A stretch of DNA of 64,000 nucleotides, taken from positions 163,585 through 227,584 of the forward strand of contig CAMTZM010000001.1 of NCBI GenBank assembly GCA_947086655.1. The letters run 5' to 3'. The stretch comes from an uncultured Eubacteriaceae bacterium (GTDB taxonomy: Bacteria; Bacillota; Clostridia; Lachnospirales; CAG-274). Position numbers and translations under genes: made by a program. The notes under the pieces are model-generated. The model had not been told where the DNA came from. It saw only the letters and a program-made list of their open reading frames with translations, and searched no databases. The first letter of the stretch is position 1; each line of letters starts with the position of its first letter. Shown here piece by piece: positions 1 through 8,719 of the stretch.

Positions 1-120
1 TGCTATACTACGGGCAAAGAAATTTCGTATGCTACCAATGGACAGAATGTTCCTGATGACATAGAAGTAATGAAACCGGAAAAAATTGTAAAGGCATTGC
101 TGGGGAGTATGTATAAATAA
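1..120 (+). CDS. flhF: FlhF C-terminus (partial, 5' end outside window)
   Basis: The first 39 codons and stop read as the end of an SRP-type GTPase of the FlhF family. The tail contains NGQNVPDDIEV followed by a PEKI-V-LL segment, which is the conserved C-terminal G-domain end of FlhF. FlhF helps place and number flagella. The stop TAA shares its last base with the ATG of flhG (TAATG), so the two are translationally coupled, as usual for flhF-flhG. Only the extreme C-terminus is visible, so the name rests on this motif plus the neighbour. Confidence 0.85.
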   Translation, partial: CYTTGKEISYATNGQNVPDDIEVMKPEKIVKALLGSMYK

Positions 121-1001
121 TGGATCAGGCGAATAATTTAAGGAATTTGATAAACCAAGTTGAAAAGGGCGAATCTGTTATTGATTTATCGTCAAGAGTT
201 ATTACGGTTACAAGTGGAAAGGGCGGAGTTGGAAAGACTAATTTTTCGCTTAATCTTGCTATTCAATTTAGTAAGCTTAATAAAAAGGTTATAATAATTG
301 ACGCTGATTTTGGACTTGCAAATATAGAGGTGCTTTTTGGAATTATACCACGTTATTCTCTTGCTGATGTTTTAAAAGGCAAAAGGGATATAGAAGAAGT
401 TCTTACAGACGGGCCTATGGGCATAAGGTTTATTTCAGGCGGCTCAGGTTTACGGGAATTATCTAATATTACAGAAAGACAAATGAATTATTTTATAAAT
501 AATTTTTCTTATCTTGACGCAATTTCTGATATAATTATAATTGATACCGGCGCTGGTATTTCAAAATCTGTAATTAATTTTATAAAGGCGTCGGGAGAAA
601 CTATTATTGTTACAACTCCAGAGCCTACGTCTGTTACAGACGCTTATGCTTTGATAAAAACTATTAAAGAAGAAAGTGTAAAAATGCCTGATTTTAAAAT
701 TGTTGTAAACAGAGTTGACGACGATGAGGAAGGACTTGAAATATTTAATAAAATAAACAGGGCAGCAACAAGGTTTTTAGGTGTTAGCCTTGAAAATTTA
801 GGTTATATACCTTATGATAAGTATTTAGTAAAGGCAGTGAAAAATCAGCAGCCGGCGTCTTTATGCTTTCCAAATTGTGAATTTACAAAATCTATTGAAC
901 TTGTATGCAAAAGGCTTATGAATATAAAAGTTTCTGATAAACAAAGAGAATCCGGAGTTAGAGGATTTGTAAAGCGTCTTGCTAATATGTTCAGTAATTG
1001 A
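120..1001 (+). CDS. flhG: FlhG (YlxH), MinD-like ATPase controlling flagellar number
   Basis: A 293-residue ParA/MinD-family ATPase. The deviant Walker A motif KGGVGKT is at residues 34-40, followed by a switch region IIDADFGLANIEV and a later DTGAG. The N-terminus begins with DQANNLR (residues 2-8), which matches the DQAxxLR element through which FlhG stimulates the FlhF GTPase. The C-terminus carries a basic, hydrophobic helix (VRGFVKRLANMF) that fits the MinD-type membrane-targeting sequence. The start overlaps the flhF stop by one base. It is the last gene before a 500-bp gap, after which cheD follows. Family assignment is secure. Confidence 0.95.
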   Translation: MDQANNLRNLINQVEKGESVIDLSSRVITVTSGKGGVGKTNFSLNLAIQFSKLNKKVIIIDADFGLANIEVLFGIIPRYSLADVLKGKRDIEEVLTDGPMGIRFISGGSGLRELSNITERQMNYFINNFSYLDAISDIIIIDTGAGISKSVINFIKASGETIIVTTPEPTSVTDAYALIKTIKEESVKMPDFKIVVNRVDDDEEGLEIFNKINRAATRFLGVSLENLGYIPYDKYLVKAVKNQQPASLCFPNCEFTKSIELVCKRLMNIKVSDKQRESGVRGFVKRLANMFSN

Positions 1002-1294
1002 TATGTTTTTTGAAATAATTTTTTTGTATATTATGAACAATTTATAAATTGTTGAATAATATATTTATAAAAAATAATAAAATTTTATTAACTATTCCGT
1101 CAAAATATGGTATAATTATAAGGATTAATATTTTATTGCATAAAAGCTTTTTGAATTTACTAAATTATTCATATTTTTTCGGCTTAAATTTATTAACTAA
1201 TTTTGTTCAATTAAAGGGTACATGCTCTTATTGATTGAAATTGCTTGTTTATTATAAAATAAATATTGATTAAAAAAATAAATTTTTATTTTTA

Positions 1295-1452
1295 GTCAAG
1301 ACTACGATAATTTTTGTGTAACAAAAATTATCGTAACCGACGGGTGAAAATATTTCTTTTATATTCATTGAGAGCTTAAAATTCCGCTGAATATAAAAGT
1401 AAGTATCTATGTTTAAATAACGGTGGATTTCTTTCGCCGGTTAAATTAAAGT
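1295..1452 (-). repeat. Structured dispersed repeat, copy 1 (minus orientation)
   Basis: Lies in the 500-bp gap between flhG and cheD (1002-1501), which shows no credible gene. It has a 15-bp perfect stem with a 3-nt loop at 1303-1335. CCGACGG at 1337-1343 pairs, with one G-U, with CGCCGG at 1435-1440. An internal stem is formed by TATATTCA and TGAATATA. Read on the minus strand it aligns with the copies at 43277-43391 and 61407-61516, including the ACTTTAATTTAACCG end shared with copy 2 and the CTTGAC end shared with copy 3. The class of repeat is unknown to me. The rest of the gap is AT-rich with nothing recognisable. Confidence 0.8.
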
Positions 1453-1501
1453 TTTTAAATAGTAAGTGGTAAATAGTATATAGTATTAGGGGTAGTGTTA
1501 A

Positions 1502-1990
1502 ATGATATCTAATATGATTGTAGTCGGTATGGCTGATTTAAATTCTACAAAATGTCCCGGAATTTTAACAACATTGGGATTAGGTTCTTGTGTTGGCATT
1601 GGATTATATGACCCTATAACAAAAATAACAGGACTTGCTCATATAATGCTTCCAGACAGCACGCAGATAAAGAATAATTCTAATACGGCAAAGTTTGCGG
1701 ATACGGCTACCCAAAAACTTATAAACGATATGTGTATGATGGGTGCTAGGAAAGAGCGTTTTATTGCTAAAATAGCGGGAGGAGCTCAAATGTTTGCTTT
1801 TAACGCTACTAATGACAGCTTACGTATAGGAGACAGAAATGTAGAGGCGACAATTAGAATTCTTGGAATGTATGGCATACCTATTGTTGCAAAACACACC
1901 GGCGCAAATTACGGAAGAACTATTGAATTATATTCAGAAGATGGAAGACTTGTTGTTAAAACTATTGGGCACGGTACTTTTATTTTATAA
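1502..1990 (+). CDS. cheD: CheD chemoreceptor glutamine deamidase
   Basis: A 162-residue CheD. The catalytic Cys30 lies in LGSCVGIGLYDP and the catalytic His47 in GLAHIMLP, the two signature motifs of the family; a GGAQMF motif follows. CheD deamidates receptor glutamines and works with CheC in adaptation. A weak SD (AGGGG) precedes the ATG. In many Clostridia cheD follows cheB-cheA-cheW-cheC in the flagellar operon. Those genes are missing here between flhG and cheD, where a structured repeat sits instead. The length is normal for the family. Confidence 0.95.
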   Translation: MISNMIVVGMADLNSTKCPGILTTLGLGSCVGIGLYDPITKITGLAHIMLPDSTQIKNNSNTAKFADTATQKLINDMCMMGARKERFIAKIAGGAQMFAFNATNDSLRIGDRNVEATIRILGMYGIPIVAKHTGANYGRTIELYSEDGRLVVKTIGHGTFIL

Positions 1991-2004
1991 GGAATGATGT
2001 TTTT

Positions 2005-2283
2005 ATGATTGAAAAGCTACATATATATATTACTATTGCGGCAGCGTTTGCTGTTGATGCTGCATGCTTGATTATTTCAAATTCATTAATTGAAACAGCC
2101 ATTTGTCTTATTGTGACTATTGTGGTATTCTATTTTATAGGTTTGTTTATAAGAAGTTTTTTTATGAAAGCATTAAATAATGAAGGTAATGAAAAACAAA
2201 AAAATGCAAATGATAAAGATATAGAAAGTAATATGGAAGATAGCAGCCAAACAAGTGATAATTTACAGGAGTCTAATATATAG
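2005..2283 (+). CDS. Small two-helix membrane protein of the flagellar operon
   Basis: A 92-residue protein with two hydrophobic segments (about residues 9-28 and 30-50) and an acidic, Asn/Asp/Ser-rich C-terminal tail from about residue 60. It lies 14 bp after cheD and 65 bp before the sigma factor, so it is probably co-transcribed with them. Small membrane proteins of this shape occur at the same position in other clostridial flagellar operons, but I know of no assigned function. The existence of the gene is supported by the spacing and the upstream GGAATGATG-type SD; its role is unknown. Confidence 0.7.
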   Translation: MIEKLHIYITIAAAFAVDAACLIISNSLIETAICLIVTIVVFYFIGLFIRSFFMKALNNEGNEKQKNANDKDIESNMEDSSQTSDNLQESNI

Positions 2284-2348
2284 GAAAATACTGGTTTTTA
2301 TTATATTAAATCAGCATTTTCTTAGCTTCTTGAAAGAGGTTATGACTG

Positions 2349-3113
2349 ATGATTGAAAATCTTGATGATGTATGGTATAATTATAAAAAGAATAATGATC
2401 CTGAATTAAAGGAAAAGCTTATACTTGAATATGCGTCTTTAGTAAAGGTTGTAGCTGGTCGGCTTAGCATGCAGGTTGGACAATATGTCGATTATGAAGA
2501 TTTAATAAGTTATGGAATTTTTGGGCTTATTGATGCTATCGATAAATTTGACAATAAAAAAGGAGTTAAGTTTGAGACATATGCGTCTTTAAGAATAAGA
2601 GGGGAAATAATTGACAATATAAGGAGAATGGATTGGGTACCTCGTACTATAAGACAAAAAAGCAAACTTTTTGAACAGGTATTTTTTAGTCTTGAGTCTG
2701 AATTGGGCAGAGAACCTACGGATAAAGAAGTTGCGGATAAATTAGGTATTTCTGTTGAAGAGGCTCAAGGAATAATTAAAAAGACTGTTATATCTTCTCT
2801 TATTTCTTTGGATGATTATTTAGACCAAAATCACGAAGGAACTGTATTTAATATTGTTAATTCAAATACAGATACCCCTGAACGAAGTTATGAGAAAAAA
2901 GAAGTTAAAAATATGCTTGTAGAAGCAATCAATCAGTTAAATGAGAAAGAACAAAGAGTTGTGGCTTTATACTATTTTGAAGAATTGACTTTAAAGGAAA
3001 TAAGCAAAATAATGAATGTTTCAGAATCTCGAATTTCTCAAATTCATTCTAAGGCAGTTTTAAAGTTGCAAAAAAAGCTTGGAAAGTATAAATCAATATT
3101 GTTTTTAAATTAA
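2349..3113 (+). CDS. sigD: Flagellar/motility sigma factor (FliA/WhiG/SigD family)
   Basis: A 254-residue sigma-70 family protein. Region 2 is seen in VDYEDLISYGIFGLIDAIDKF and KGVKFETYASLRIRGEIID, with the FliA-type RRMDWVPRTIR just after. Region 3 is around residues 95-150. Region 4 ends with LTLKEISKIMNVSESRISQIHSKA, the -35 recognition helix-turn-helix. This sigma class drives late flagellar, chemotaxis and autolysin genes and is held by the anti-sigma factor FlgM. It has an AGAGGT SD. Its place between cheD and fapA matches the usual clostridial order. Confidence 0.95.
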   Translation: MIENLDDVWYNYKKNNDPELKEKLILEYASLVKVVAGRLSMQVGQYVDYEDLISYGIFGLIDAIDKFDNKKGVKFETYASLRIRGEIIDNIRRMDWVPRTIRQKSKLFEQVFFSLESELGREPTDKEVADKLGISVEEAQGIIKKTVISSLISLDDYLDQNHEGTVFNIVNSNTDTPERSYEKKEVKNMLVEAINQLNEKEQRVVALYYFEELTLKEISKIMNVSESRISQIHSKAVLKLQKKLGKYKSILFLN

Positions 3114-3129
3114 TAGGGAGGTGGATTAT

Positions 3130-4713
3130 ATGCCGGAGAAAGTTTTAACGCATATTGAAGTTAGAAAAGATGGTATTTATGTAATTATCAATCAAGATAG
3201 CAGCAGTGTTAAAAGTGATATTTTAAATGTTATTGCGAAGTATCAAATCAAGGATGTTGATTATGGCAGCATTGAAAAGGCAATAAATGAAAATCTTAAG
3301 GAGCAAAAAATATCTTCAAATACAGATGTAGCATCTAAAAATGAAGATATGGATATAAAAATTGCCGCTGATAAAATGTCTGCTTCGGTAATATTTCATG
3401 AACCTATTAATAGCACTAATCTTCTTGATAAGACAGATATTATAAATCTTCTTAATAATCAGGGAGTTAGATTTGGAATTAATGAGGATAGAATAGAAGA
3501 ATTTTTAAAAAATAGGATTTATGAGGAATGGTTTACTATTGCAGAAGGGCAGTTTCCTGTTAATGGTGTAGATGGTTTTACTGAATATTTTTTTCAAACT
3601 GACAAGAAAACATTAAAACCGAAACTTCTTGCAGATGGCTCGGTTGATTATCGTAATCTTAATTTGTTTGAAACTGCTGTTGAAGGGCAGGTTCTTGCTG
3701 TTTCTCATGAAGCTGTACCCGGTAAAGACGGTATGAATGTTACTGGAAAATTAGTTGCTTGTGTAAGAGCGAAGAATGCACCGTTTCTGCCAAAAGGTAA
3801 AAATACAAAAATACTTGAAGATAATAAAACATTAGTTTCTGAAATAAGCGGACGTTTGCTGTATGCAGACGGAAAGGTAAGTATACTTCCTATACTTGAA
3901 ATACCCGGAAATGTTGATAACTCAACAGGTAATGTTGACTTTTTAGGAACTGTAATTGTGAAGGGAAGTGTAATATCAGGCTTTTCTGTAACGGCCGGAG
4001 CTGATGTTGAAATAGAAGGTTCGGTTGAAGGTGCTTTTATAAAAGCAAGAGGAAGCATTTTGCTTATGAAAGGCGTACAAGGAGGAAGTAAAGCTGTTAT
4101 TGAGGCAGGCGGTGACATTAATGCTAATTTTATTGAAAATGCTGTAATATCAGCTGGTTTTAATATTAACGCAAATTCAATAATGCATAGTAATGTAAGT
4201 TGTGGAGGAAGTCTTAATTTGATTGGAAAAAGAGGACTTCTTGTAGGCGGTAAAACGGTAGTAGGTGAGAAAATAGATGCTAAAGTAATTGGTTCAAGTA
4301 TGTCTACATTAACAGAGATTGAAGTTGGTATCAATCCTAAAAAGCTTGAAGAATATAAAGAGACTACAAAAGAACTTGAAAAGTATTCCGAAGATTTTAA
4401 AAAGACTGAAAAAATAATAGGTATTTTATCTAAAGTTGACGTTAATACTTTATCAAATGACAAGAAAAAAATGCTTATGGATTCTATACGTTCAAAAATA
4501 CTTTTAAAGCAAAAAATAAATGCCTGTCAGCTTAAAGCAGAATCATTAGCAGCACAGTTAAACGCAGGAAATGGAAGAATTTCTGTAAGTGATGTTGTAT
4601 ATGCTGGAGTTAAAGTGGTAATTAATAATGCTGTAATGTACATAAGAGAAGATTTGCAATATTGTTCTTTGTATAATAATAAAGGTAAAATCAGCATTGG
4701 GTCTTATAGTTAG
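3130..4713 (+). CDS. fapA: FapA family (DUF342) flagellar assembly protein
   Basis: A 527-residue FapA/DUF342 protein. An N-terminal region is followed by the FapA core around residues 115-380, with many short Gly/Val-rich strands (for example VEGSVEGAFIKARGSILLMKG) that form a right-handed beta-helix, then a C-terminal Lys/Glu-rich coiled coil at about 400-480. I chose ATG 3130 because GGGAGGTGG at 3116-3124 is an excellent SD at the right distance; the in-frame GTG at 3121 lies inside that SD. Family members sit next to motility sigma genes and have been linked to polar localisation, but the biochemical role is unsettled. Confidence 0.88.
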   Translation: MPEKVLTHIEVRKDGIYVIINQDSSSVKSDILNVIAKYQIKDVDYGSIEKAINENLKEQKISSNTDVASKNEDMDIKIAADKMSASVIFHEPINSTNLLDKTDIINLLNNQGVRFGINEDRIEEFLKNRIYEEWFTIAEGQFPVNGVDGFTEYFFQTDKKTLKPKLLADGSVDYRNLNLFETAVEGQVLAVSHEAVPGKDGMNVTGKLVACVRAKNAPFLPKGKNTKILEDNKTLVSEISGRLLYADGKVSILPILEIPGNVDNSTGNVDFLGTVIVKGSVISGFSVTAGADVEIEGSVEGAFIKARGSILLMKGVQGGSKAVIEAGGDINANFIENAVISAGFNINANSIMHSNVSCGGSLNLIGKRGLLVGGKTVVGEKIDAKVIGSSMSTLTEIEVGINPKKLEEYKETTKELEKYSEDFKKTEKIIGILSKVDVNTLSNDKKKMLMDSIRSKILLKQKINACQLKAESLAAQLNAGNGRISVSDVVYAGVKVVINNAVMYIREDLQYCSLYNNKGKISIGSYS

Positions 4714-4725
4714 AGGTGAATTTTA

Positions 4726-5031
4726 ATGTCTATTCAGCCTATTGATGTGCATATTATGATTAATAAAACGTCAGAAACCAGCCGTGTTGCACATGAACAT
4801 GAAAGGTATGACGGTGAGCAGTTGGTTTTTGCAGACCAGCTAAAAAAAGAAACGGAACATGAACTTAAACATGTTGCTGATACAAATAAAAGTGAAGGGC
4901 AGAAAATAAGGGACGAAGAAAAAAAGCGAGAACGTGAAGGCAAGAAAAATAAGGGCGGCAAGAAGAATAATTCTGAAGAAAAAAAGCAGAAAAAATCTGC
5001 CCTTGGAAGTAGGTTTGATGTAAGTATTTAA
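4726..5031 (+). CDS. Small charged protein of flagellar operon, unknown function
   Basis: A 101-residue, strongly hydrophilic protein. It opens with SIQPIDVHIMIN, then a Glu/His-rich stretch, then a Lys/Glu-rich segment (about residues 60-90) ending in GSRFDVSI. It starts 12 bp after fapA with an AGAGGTG SD. Short proteins beginning with a similar SIQPID motif occur at this site in other clostridial motility operons, so it is probably real and co-expressed. No domain or function can be assigned from the sequence. Confidence 0.75.
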   Translation: MSIQPIDVHIMINKTSETSRVAHEHERYDGEQLVFADQLKKETEHELKHVADTNKSEGQKIRDEEKKREREGKKNKGGKKNNSEEKKQKKSALGSRFDVSI

Positions 5032-5050
5032 TATTTTTTAAGGAGTCTTT

Positions 5051-5530
5051 ATGATTTTGGTAAATGTGGTTTTAATTATATTGCTTTGTGTTGGTTTTGT
5101 TTTTATTGTAATTGGGGTATTGAAAAAAGAAACCAAAGATAATGATGAGTTTTTTATTGAGGCAGGGCAGTCAATTAAATTAGTAAAAGATGCTGTTAAA
5201 GATGCTGACAATGCTGTTGAACAATTAAATTTATTAACAGAGGATATGTTAAATGAATTTGATGAAAAATATCAAGAATTAATTTTTTTGTATCAATTAA
5301 TTGATGATATGAAGAATTTAGAAAGCAAGGATTATAATTCAGATTTTTATGAAAATAATAATGATATGAAAAAAGACAATAAAAAGTATAATAACACAAT
5401 TAACAATCCTAAATTAAAGGAAATTATTAAACTGCGTGAAGAAGGAAAGAATATATCTGAAATTTCAAAATCTCTTAATATAGGACAGGGAGAAGTAAAG
5501 CTTATTATGGAATTGAATAAGGTAAGGTGA
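5051..5530 (+). CDS. SwrB-like / DUF6115-type membrane-anchored HTH protein
   Basis: A 159-residue protein with an N-terminal membrane anchor (residues 2-22), a helical middle with predicted coiled coil (about 40-95), and a C-terminal helix-turn-helix-like segment (LKEIIKLREEGKNISEISKS then LNIGQGEVKLIMEL). That layout, and the position after the sigma-D/fapA block, matches DUF6115 proteins related to Bacillus SwrB, which helps activate flagellar assembly. AAGGAG SD. The domain assignment is from recalled motifs; the SwrB-like role is an inference. Confidence 0.7.
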   Translation: MILVNVVLIILLCVGFVFIVIGVLKKETKDNDEFFIEAGQSIKLVKDAVKDADNAVEQLNLLTEDMLNEFDEKYQELIFLYQLIDDMKNLESKDYNSDFYENNNDMKKDNKKYNNTINNPKLKEIIKLREEGKNISEISKSLNIGQGEVKLIMELNKVR

Positions 5531-5535
5531 TTTTT

Positions 5536-6054
5536 ATGCAGTTTAAAAGCTTTTCTTTTGGATTAGGCTTAGGTATTGTTTTTTCGTCGTTATTATTTTT
5601 ATTTGTAAGCAATATTAACACAAATAAAAATAAAGTTGAAACTAATGATAATAATCAGATTAATATATCAAATGAGGAAATAGAAGAACGTGCCAAAGAA
5701 ATGGGTATGGTTTATCTTAATGAACTGCCGGAAAAGGAGACAGTAATTGAAATAACAAGCAATGATTACTTAGAAGAAAACAAAGAAAATGTTTTAGACG
5801 ATGTTAAAGAAGCTGATGCTAATGAAAATGATAGTATTAATGTAATTACAGTTACCATAGACAGAGGCAGCAATGCTACACAAGTTGCACGAAAGTTATA
5901 TGAAGCTGGTATAGTTGAGGACAAAGATGCTTTTAATAGTTATTTGATTGAGAAAAAAAAGACAACGGCTTTAAGAAGTGGAACATATAATATTAAAAAG
6001 GGACTTGAGTTTTCTGAAATTGCTGATATTCTTACTAAAAATCCCGATAATTAA
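5536..6054 (+). CDS. Membrane-anchored protein with MltG N-terminal LysM-like domain
   Basis: A 172-residue protein with an N-terminal transmembrane helix (residues 5-26), an acidic Asn/Glu-rich linker, and a C-terminal domain with the pattern VTIDRGSNATQVARKLYEAG, then AGIVEDKDAFNSYLI, then LRSGTYNIKKGLEFSEIADI. This resembles the small LysM-like domain of the endolytic transglycosylase MltG, without the catalytic YceG domain. Such proteins are often labelled aminodeoxychorismate lyase, an old error. ATG 5536 fits the SD AAGGTGA; the upstream stop overlaps that SD. It may bind peptidoglycan near the flagellar base, which is an inference. Confidence 0.72.
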   Translation: MQFKSFSFGLGLGIVFSSLLFLFVSNINTNKNKVETNDNNQINISNEEIEERAKEMGMVYLNELPEKETVIEITSNDYLEENKENVLDDVKEADANENDSINVITVTIDRGSNATQVARKLYEAGIVEDKDAFNSYLIEKKKTTALRSGTYNIKKGLEFSEIADILTKNPDN

Positions 6055-6089
6055 GTAAATTTTGATTATTTTATGAAAGGTAGGATTAT

Positions 6090-7274
6090 ATGATATCTCA
6101 AAAGATGATTGAATTTGTCAAAAATGGTTCGGCTATTAGAGCTATGTTTGAAGAAGGCAAAATAATGGCTGAAAAATACGGAAAAGAAAATATATACGAT
6201 TTTTCTCTTGGAAATCCGTCAGTTGCGCCGCCTTCAAGCGTAAGAAAAGCTGTTAAGGATATAATTGAAAATGAACCGGAAATGTTGGTTCATGGCTATA
6301 TGAATAATAGCGGGTTTGAAGATGTTAGAACTGTTATATCAAAATCAGTAAATGATAAAAACTCTACATCTTTTACAGAAAAAAATATTATTATGACTGT
6401 TGGAGCAGCCGGAGCTTTAAATATAGTTTTTAAGACACTTCTTAATGCTGGAGATGAGGTTATTCTTTTTGCTCCGTATTTTGGAGAGTATAATAATTAT
6501 ATTGCTAATTATGATGGAAAACATATTGTTGTAAAGCCGAATTTTGAAAGTTTTTCAATTGATTTTGACGATTTTGAATCTAAAATTACAAAAAAAACAA
6601 AGGCTGTAATTTTAAATAATCCTAATAATCCTACGGGCGCAGTTTATTCTGAAGATGATATAAAAAGGCTTGCGTCTATATTAGAGTCAAAACAAAAGGA
6701 ATATGGCATTTCAATTTACTTAATTTCCGATGAGCCGTATAGAGAGGTTGTATATGGAGATGTAAAAGTTCCGTATTTAACTAAATATTATAAAAATACA
6801 TTTGTGGCTTATTCTTATAGTAAAACGCTTTCTCTTCCGGGTGAAAGAATAGGATATCTTGTTGTAAATAATGATATGGATGATTTTGATGATATTATAA
6901 GCGCTTTAGGCGTTGCAAACCGCATATTGGGCTATGTAAATGCTCCGTCATTGTTTCAAAGGGTAGTTGCAAGATGTGTTTATGATACGTCTGATATAAG
7001 TATTTATGAGGAAAACAAAAATATTTTATATAAAGCTTTATCTGATTATGGTTATGAGTGTGTTGAGCCTAAAGGTGCGTTTTATATGTTTCCGAAATGT
7101 TTTATAGATGATGATAAAGAATTTTGTAAACAGGCAAAAGAGTTTAGGTTAATTATTGTTCCAGGTTCTACGTTTGCTTGTTCAGGATATTTTAGAATAT
7201 CTTATTGTGTTGACAAAAAAACGGTTTTAAATTCTCTTGAAAGTTTTAAAATGCTTGCTGATAAATATAAATAA
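6090..7274 (+). CDS. Class I/II PLP-dependent aminotransferase
   Basis: A 394-residue fold-type I aminotransferase. NNPNNPTGAVYS and the Schiff-base lysine K245 in YSYSKTLSLPGERIGY are clear, as are the SDEPYREVVY motif and the C-terminal substrate arginine region SGYFRISYC. It belongs to the aspartate/aromatic aminotransferase group, but the amino-acid substrate cannot be read from the sequence. It starts 36 bp after the MltG-like gene with an AAAGGT SD, so it may share the flagellar operon transcript, and it ends at a strong terminator. Confidence 0.9.
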   Translation: MISQKMIEFVKNGSAIRAMFEEGKIMAEKYGKENIYDFSLGNPSVAPPSSVRKAVKDIIENEPEMLVHGYMNNSGFEDVRTVISKSVNDKNSTSFTEKNIIMTVGAAGALNIVFKTLLNAGDEVILFAPYFGEYNNYIANYDGKHIVVKPNFESFSIDFDDFESKITKKTKAVILNNPNNPTGAVYSEDDIKRLASILESKQKEYGISIYLISDEPYREVVYGDVKVPYLTKYYKNTFVAYSYSKTLSLPGERIGYLVVNNDMDDFDDIISALGVANRILGYVNAPSLFQRVVARCVYDTSDISIYEENKNILYKALSDYGYECVEPKGAFYMFPKCFIDDDKEFCKQAKEFRLIIVPGSTFACSGYFRISYCVDKKTVLNSLESFKMLADKYK

Positions 7275-7280
7275 AATATT

Positions 7281-7318
7281 AAAAGGTAATACCGAAATTA
7301 CGGTATTACCTTTTTTTA
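7281..7318. terminator. Bidirectional Rho-independent terminator
   Basis: AAAAGGTAATACC at 7281-7293 and its exact complement at 7302-7314 form a 13-bp stem with an 8-nt loop, with T-runs on both strands. It closes the aminotransferase from the left and the AraR-like repressor from the right. The repressor's stop codon is at 7316. Confidence 0.93.
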
Positions 7319-8413
7319 TATTTTGTATAATGGTATGTCATTATTATCTTTTAAAGTTCTTACAGAGGAGCGTTCAACTATTTCAGCTTTTAATTTTATA
7401 TCAGAGCGTTCTCCTGTTTTAATTTGTTTAATTAAACTTTCGGCTGCTAATTCTCCTAAATTATATTTAGCGTGGTTTACACTTGTTAAATCAAGAAATT
7501 TTGATAAAGTTGAATTATCAAAGCCTATAATTGAAATATCTTCAAATGGTTTTATATTATTTCTTTCCATAAATCTAATCATATTAAGCGCCATTTGGTC
7601 ATTATAGCAAATTATAGCTGTACATCCCTCAAACCGGCGTAAAAGTATAGAGTCAGCGTCCCCTTTAAACATGTATTCTAAATCTTCTGTTGTATACCAA
7701 TGTATATTCTTTTCATTAACAGGTATTGCTTGTCTGTGCATTGCATTCATAAAACCTTCATATCTTTTGTGTCCAGGCATATCGTCTGATTTAAAACATG
7801 CTCCTATTTTTTTGTGTCCATGGTCAATTAAATATTTTGTCGCTGTATACCCACCCTCAACGTCATTCATTGCGCATAAAGGTATATCTAAATCAGGATA
7901 GCATCCATTTATGAATACACAGGGGATTGTTTTTTTAAACTGTTCGTAAATTTCTTTGTTTGGATTAGGAATTGCTGATTTTGTTCCTTCTACAATAATA
8001 CCATCGACTTTTTTATTAACCATGGAATTTAGTATAGATGTTTCTTTTTCAACTTTGTTATATGTAATTCCTAATGTTATATTATAATTATTGTTTGATA
8101 AAACATTTTCAATTCCTTTTATTATTTCAGGAAATATATATTCATCAAGATAGGTAATTATAACGCCTATATTTCTTGTTTCTTTTATAAAATTATTATT
8201 TCGTATTTTTATATAAGTACCGCTTCCCTTTATTTTTTCAAGAAAACCTTCATTTTCAAGTTTGCTTATAGCAAGACGTATTGTTTGGCGGCTAAAATTA
8301 AATTTTTCCATTAATTCATTTTCTGAAAGCATTTTGTCGCCGTCTTTATATGTCCCTTTGTTTATTTCGCTTTTTATCCATTCTTGTACAATTACATATT
8401 TGGGTGTTTCCAT
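7316..8413 (-). CDS. GntR/LacI hybrid repressor, AraR-like
   Basis: A 365-residue regulator. An N-terminal GntR winged helix (residues 1-70) carries MLSENELMEKFNFSRQTIR. A LacI-type periplasmic-binding sensor domain follows (about 77-350), with NIGVIITYLDEYIFPEIIKG and SIIGFDNSTLSKF. This architecture is that of AraR, the L-arabinose-responsive repressor of arabinan and arabinose genes. The gene is divergent from the pectate lyase at 8826 and reads from a perfect-consensus promoter. That position suggests it controls pectin side-chain use, but no AraR operator was recognised, so the effector remains inferred. Confidence 0.85.
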   Translation of the reverse strand: METPKYVIVQEWIKSEINKGTYKDGDKMLSENELMEKFNFSRQTIRLAISKLENEGFLEKIKGSGTYIKIRNNNFIKETRNIGVIITYLDEYIFPEIIKGIENVLSNNNYNITLGITYNKVEKETSILNSMVNKKVDGIIVEGTKSAIPNPNKEIYEQFKKTIPCVFINGCYPDLDIPLCAMNDVEGGYTATKYLIDHGHKKIGACFKSDDMPGHKRYEGFMNAMHRQAIPVNEKNIHWYTTEDLEYMFKGDADSILLRRFEGCTAIICYNDQMALNMIRFMERNNIKPFEDISIIGFDNSTLSKFLDLTSVNHAKYNLGELAAESLIKQIKTGERSDIKLKAEIVERSSVRTLKDNNDIPLYKI

Positions 8414-8446
8414 AAAGTACCCCTTCCAACTTGAGATAATACATTA

Positions 8447-8475
8447 ATTATATTGAATTTTTGCTTTTTTGTCAA
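8447..8475 (-). promoter_or_regulatory. Sigma-A promoter of the AraR-like repressor
   Basis: On the minus strand TTGACA (8470-8475), a 17-bp spacer and TATAAT (8447-8452) form an exact consensus promoter 34 bp upstream of the repressor ATG. The 412-bp region between the divergent genes (8414-8825) also holds the pectate lyase promoter. A small palindrome, CGGC-N8-GCCG near 8647-8662, could be an operator. Confidence 0.85.
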
Positions 8476-8719
8476 ACTTACTGATAAATTTTTACCTTTT
8501 TGTTGAAATTTATTTAAAATATAAAATAAGCTTTAAAAAATAAAAAATTTAGTTTTATGCAGTTTTTATAATCAATATTTATTTTGAAAATAAGCTTTAG
8601 TAAAATATATATAAAATGCAGTAAGATTTTAAATAATATATTTAGACGGCGTATAACAATGCCGATATATTTACTAAGAAATATTACTTTTGCTGTAAGT
8701 TAATAAAGTAAAAAATTTG

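Noticed and set aside
1049..1234. 61-codon open frame after flhG
   Set aside because: No SD, composition is AT-rich noise (Ile/Leu/Asn runs), no match to any family; treated as chance.
3705..4463. 252-codon open frame opposite fapA
   Set aside because: It is a long antisense shadow of a gene whose family is certain; its Ser/Pro/Leu-rich composition is typical of antisense frames.
5536..6054. Aminodeoxychorismate lyase annotation
   Set aside because: The similarity is to the MltG LysM-like domain; no PLP-enzyme features are present.
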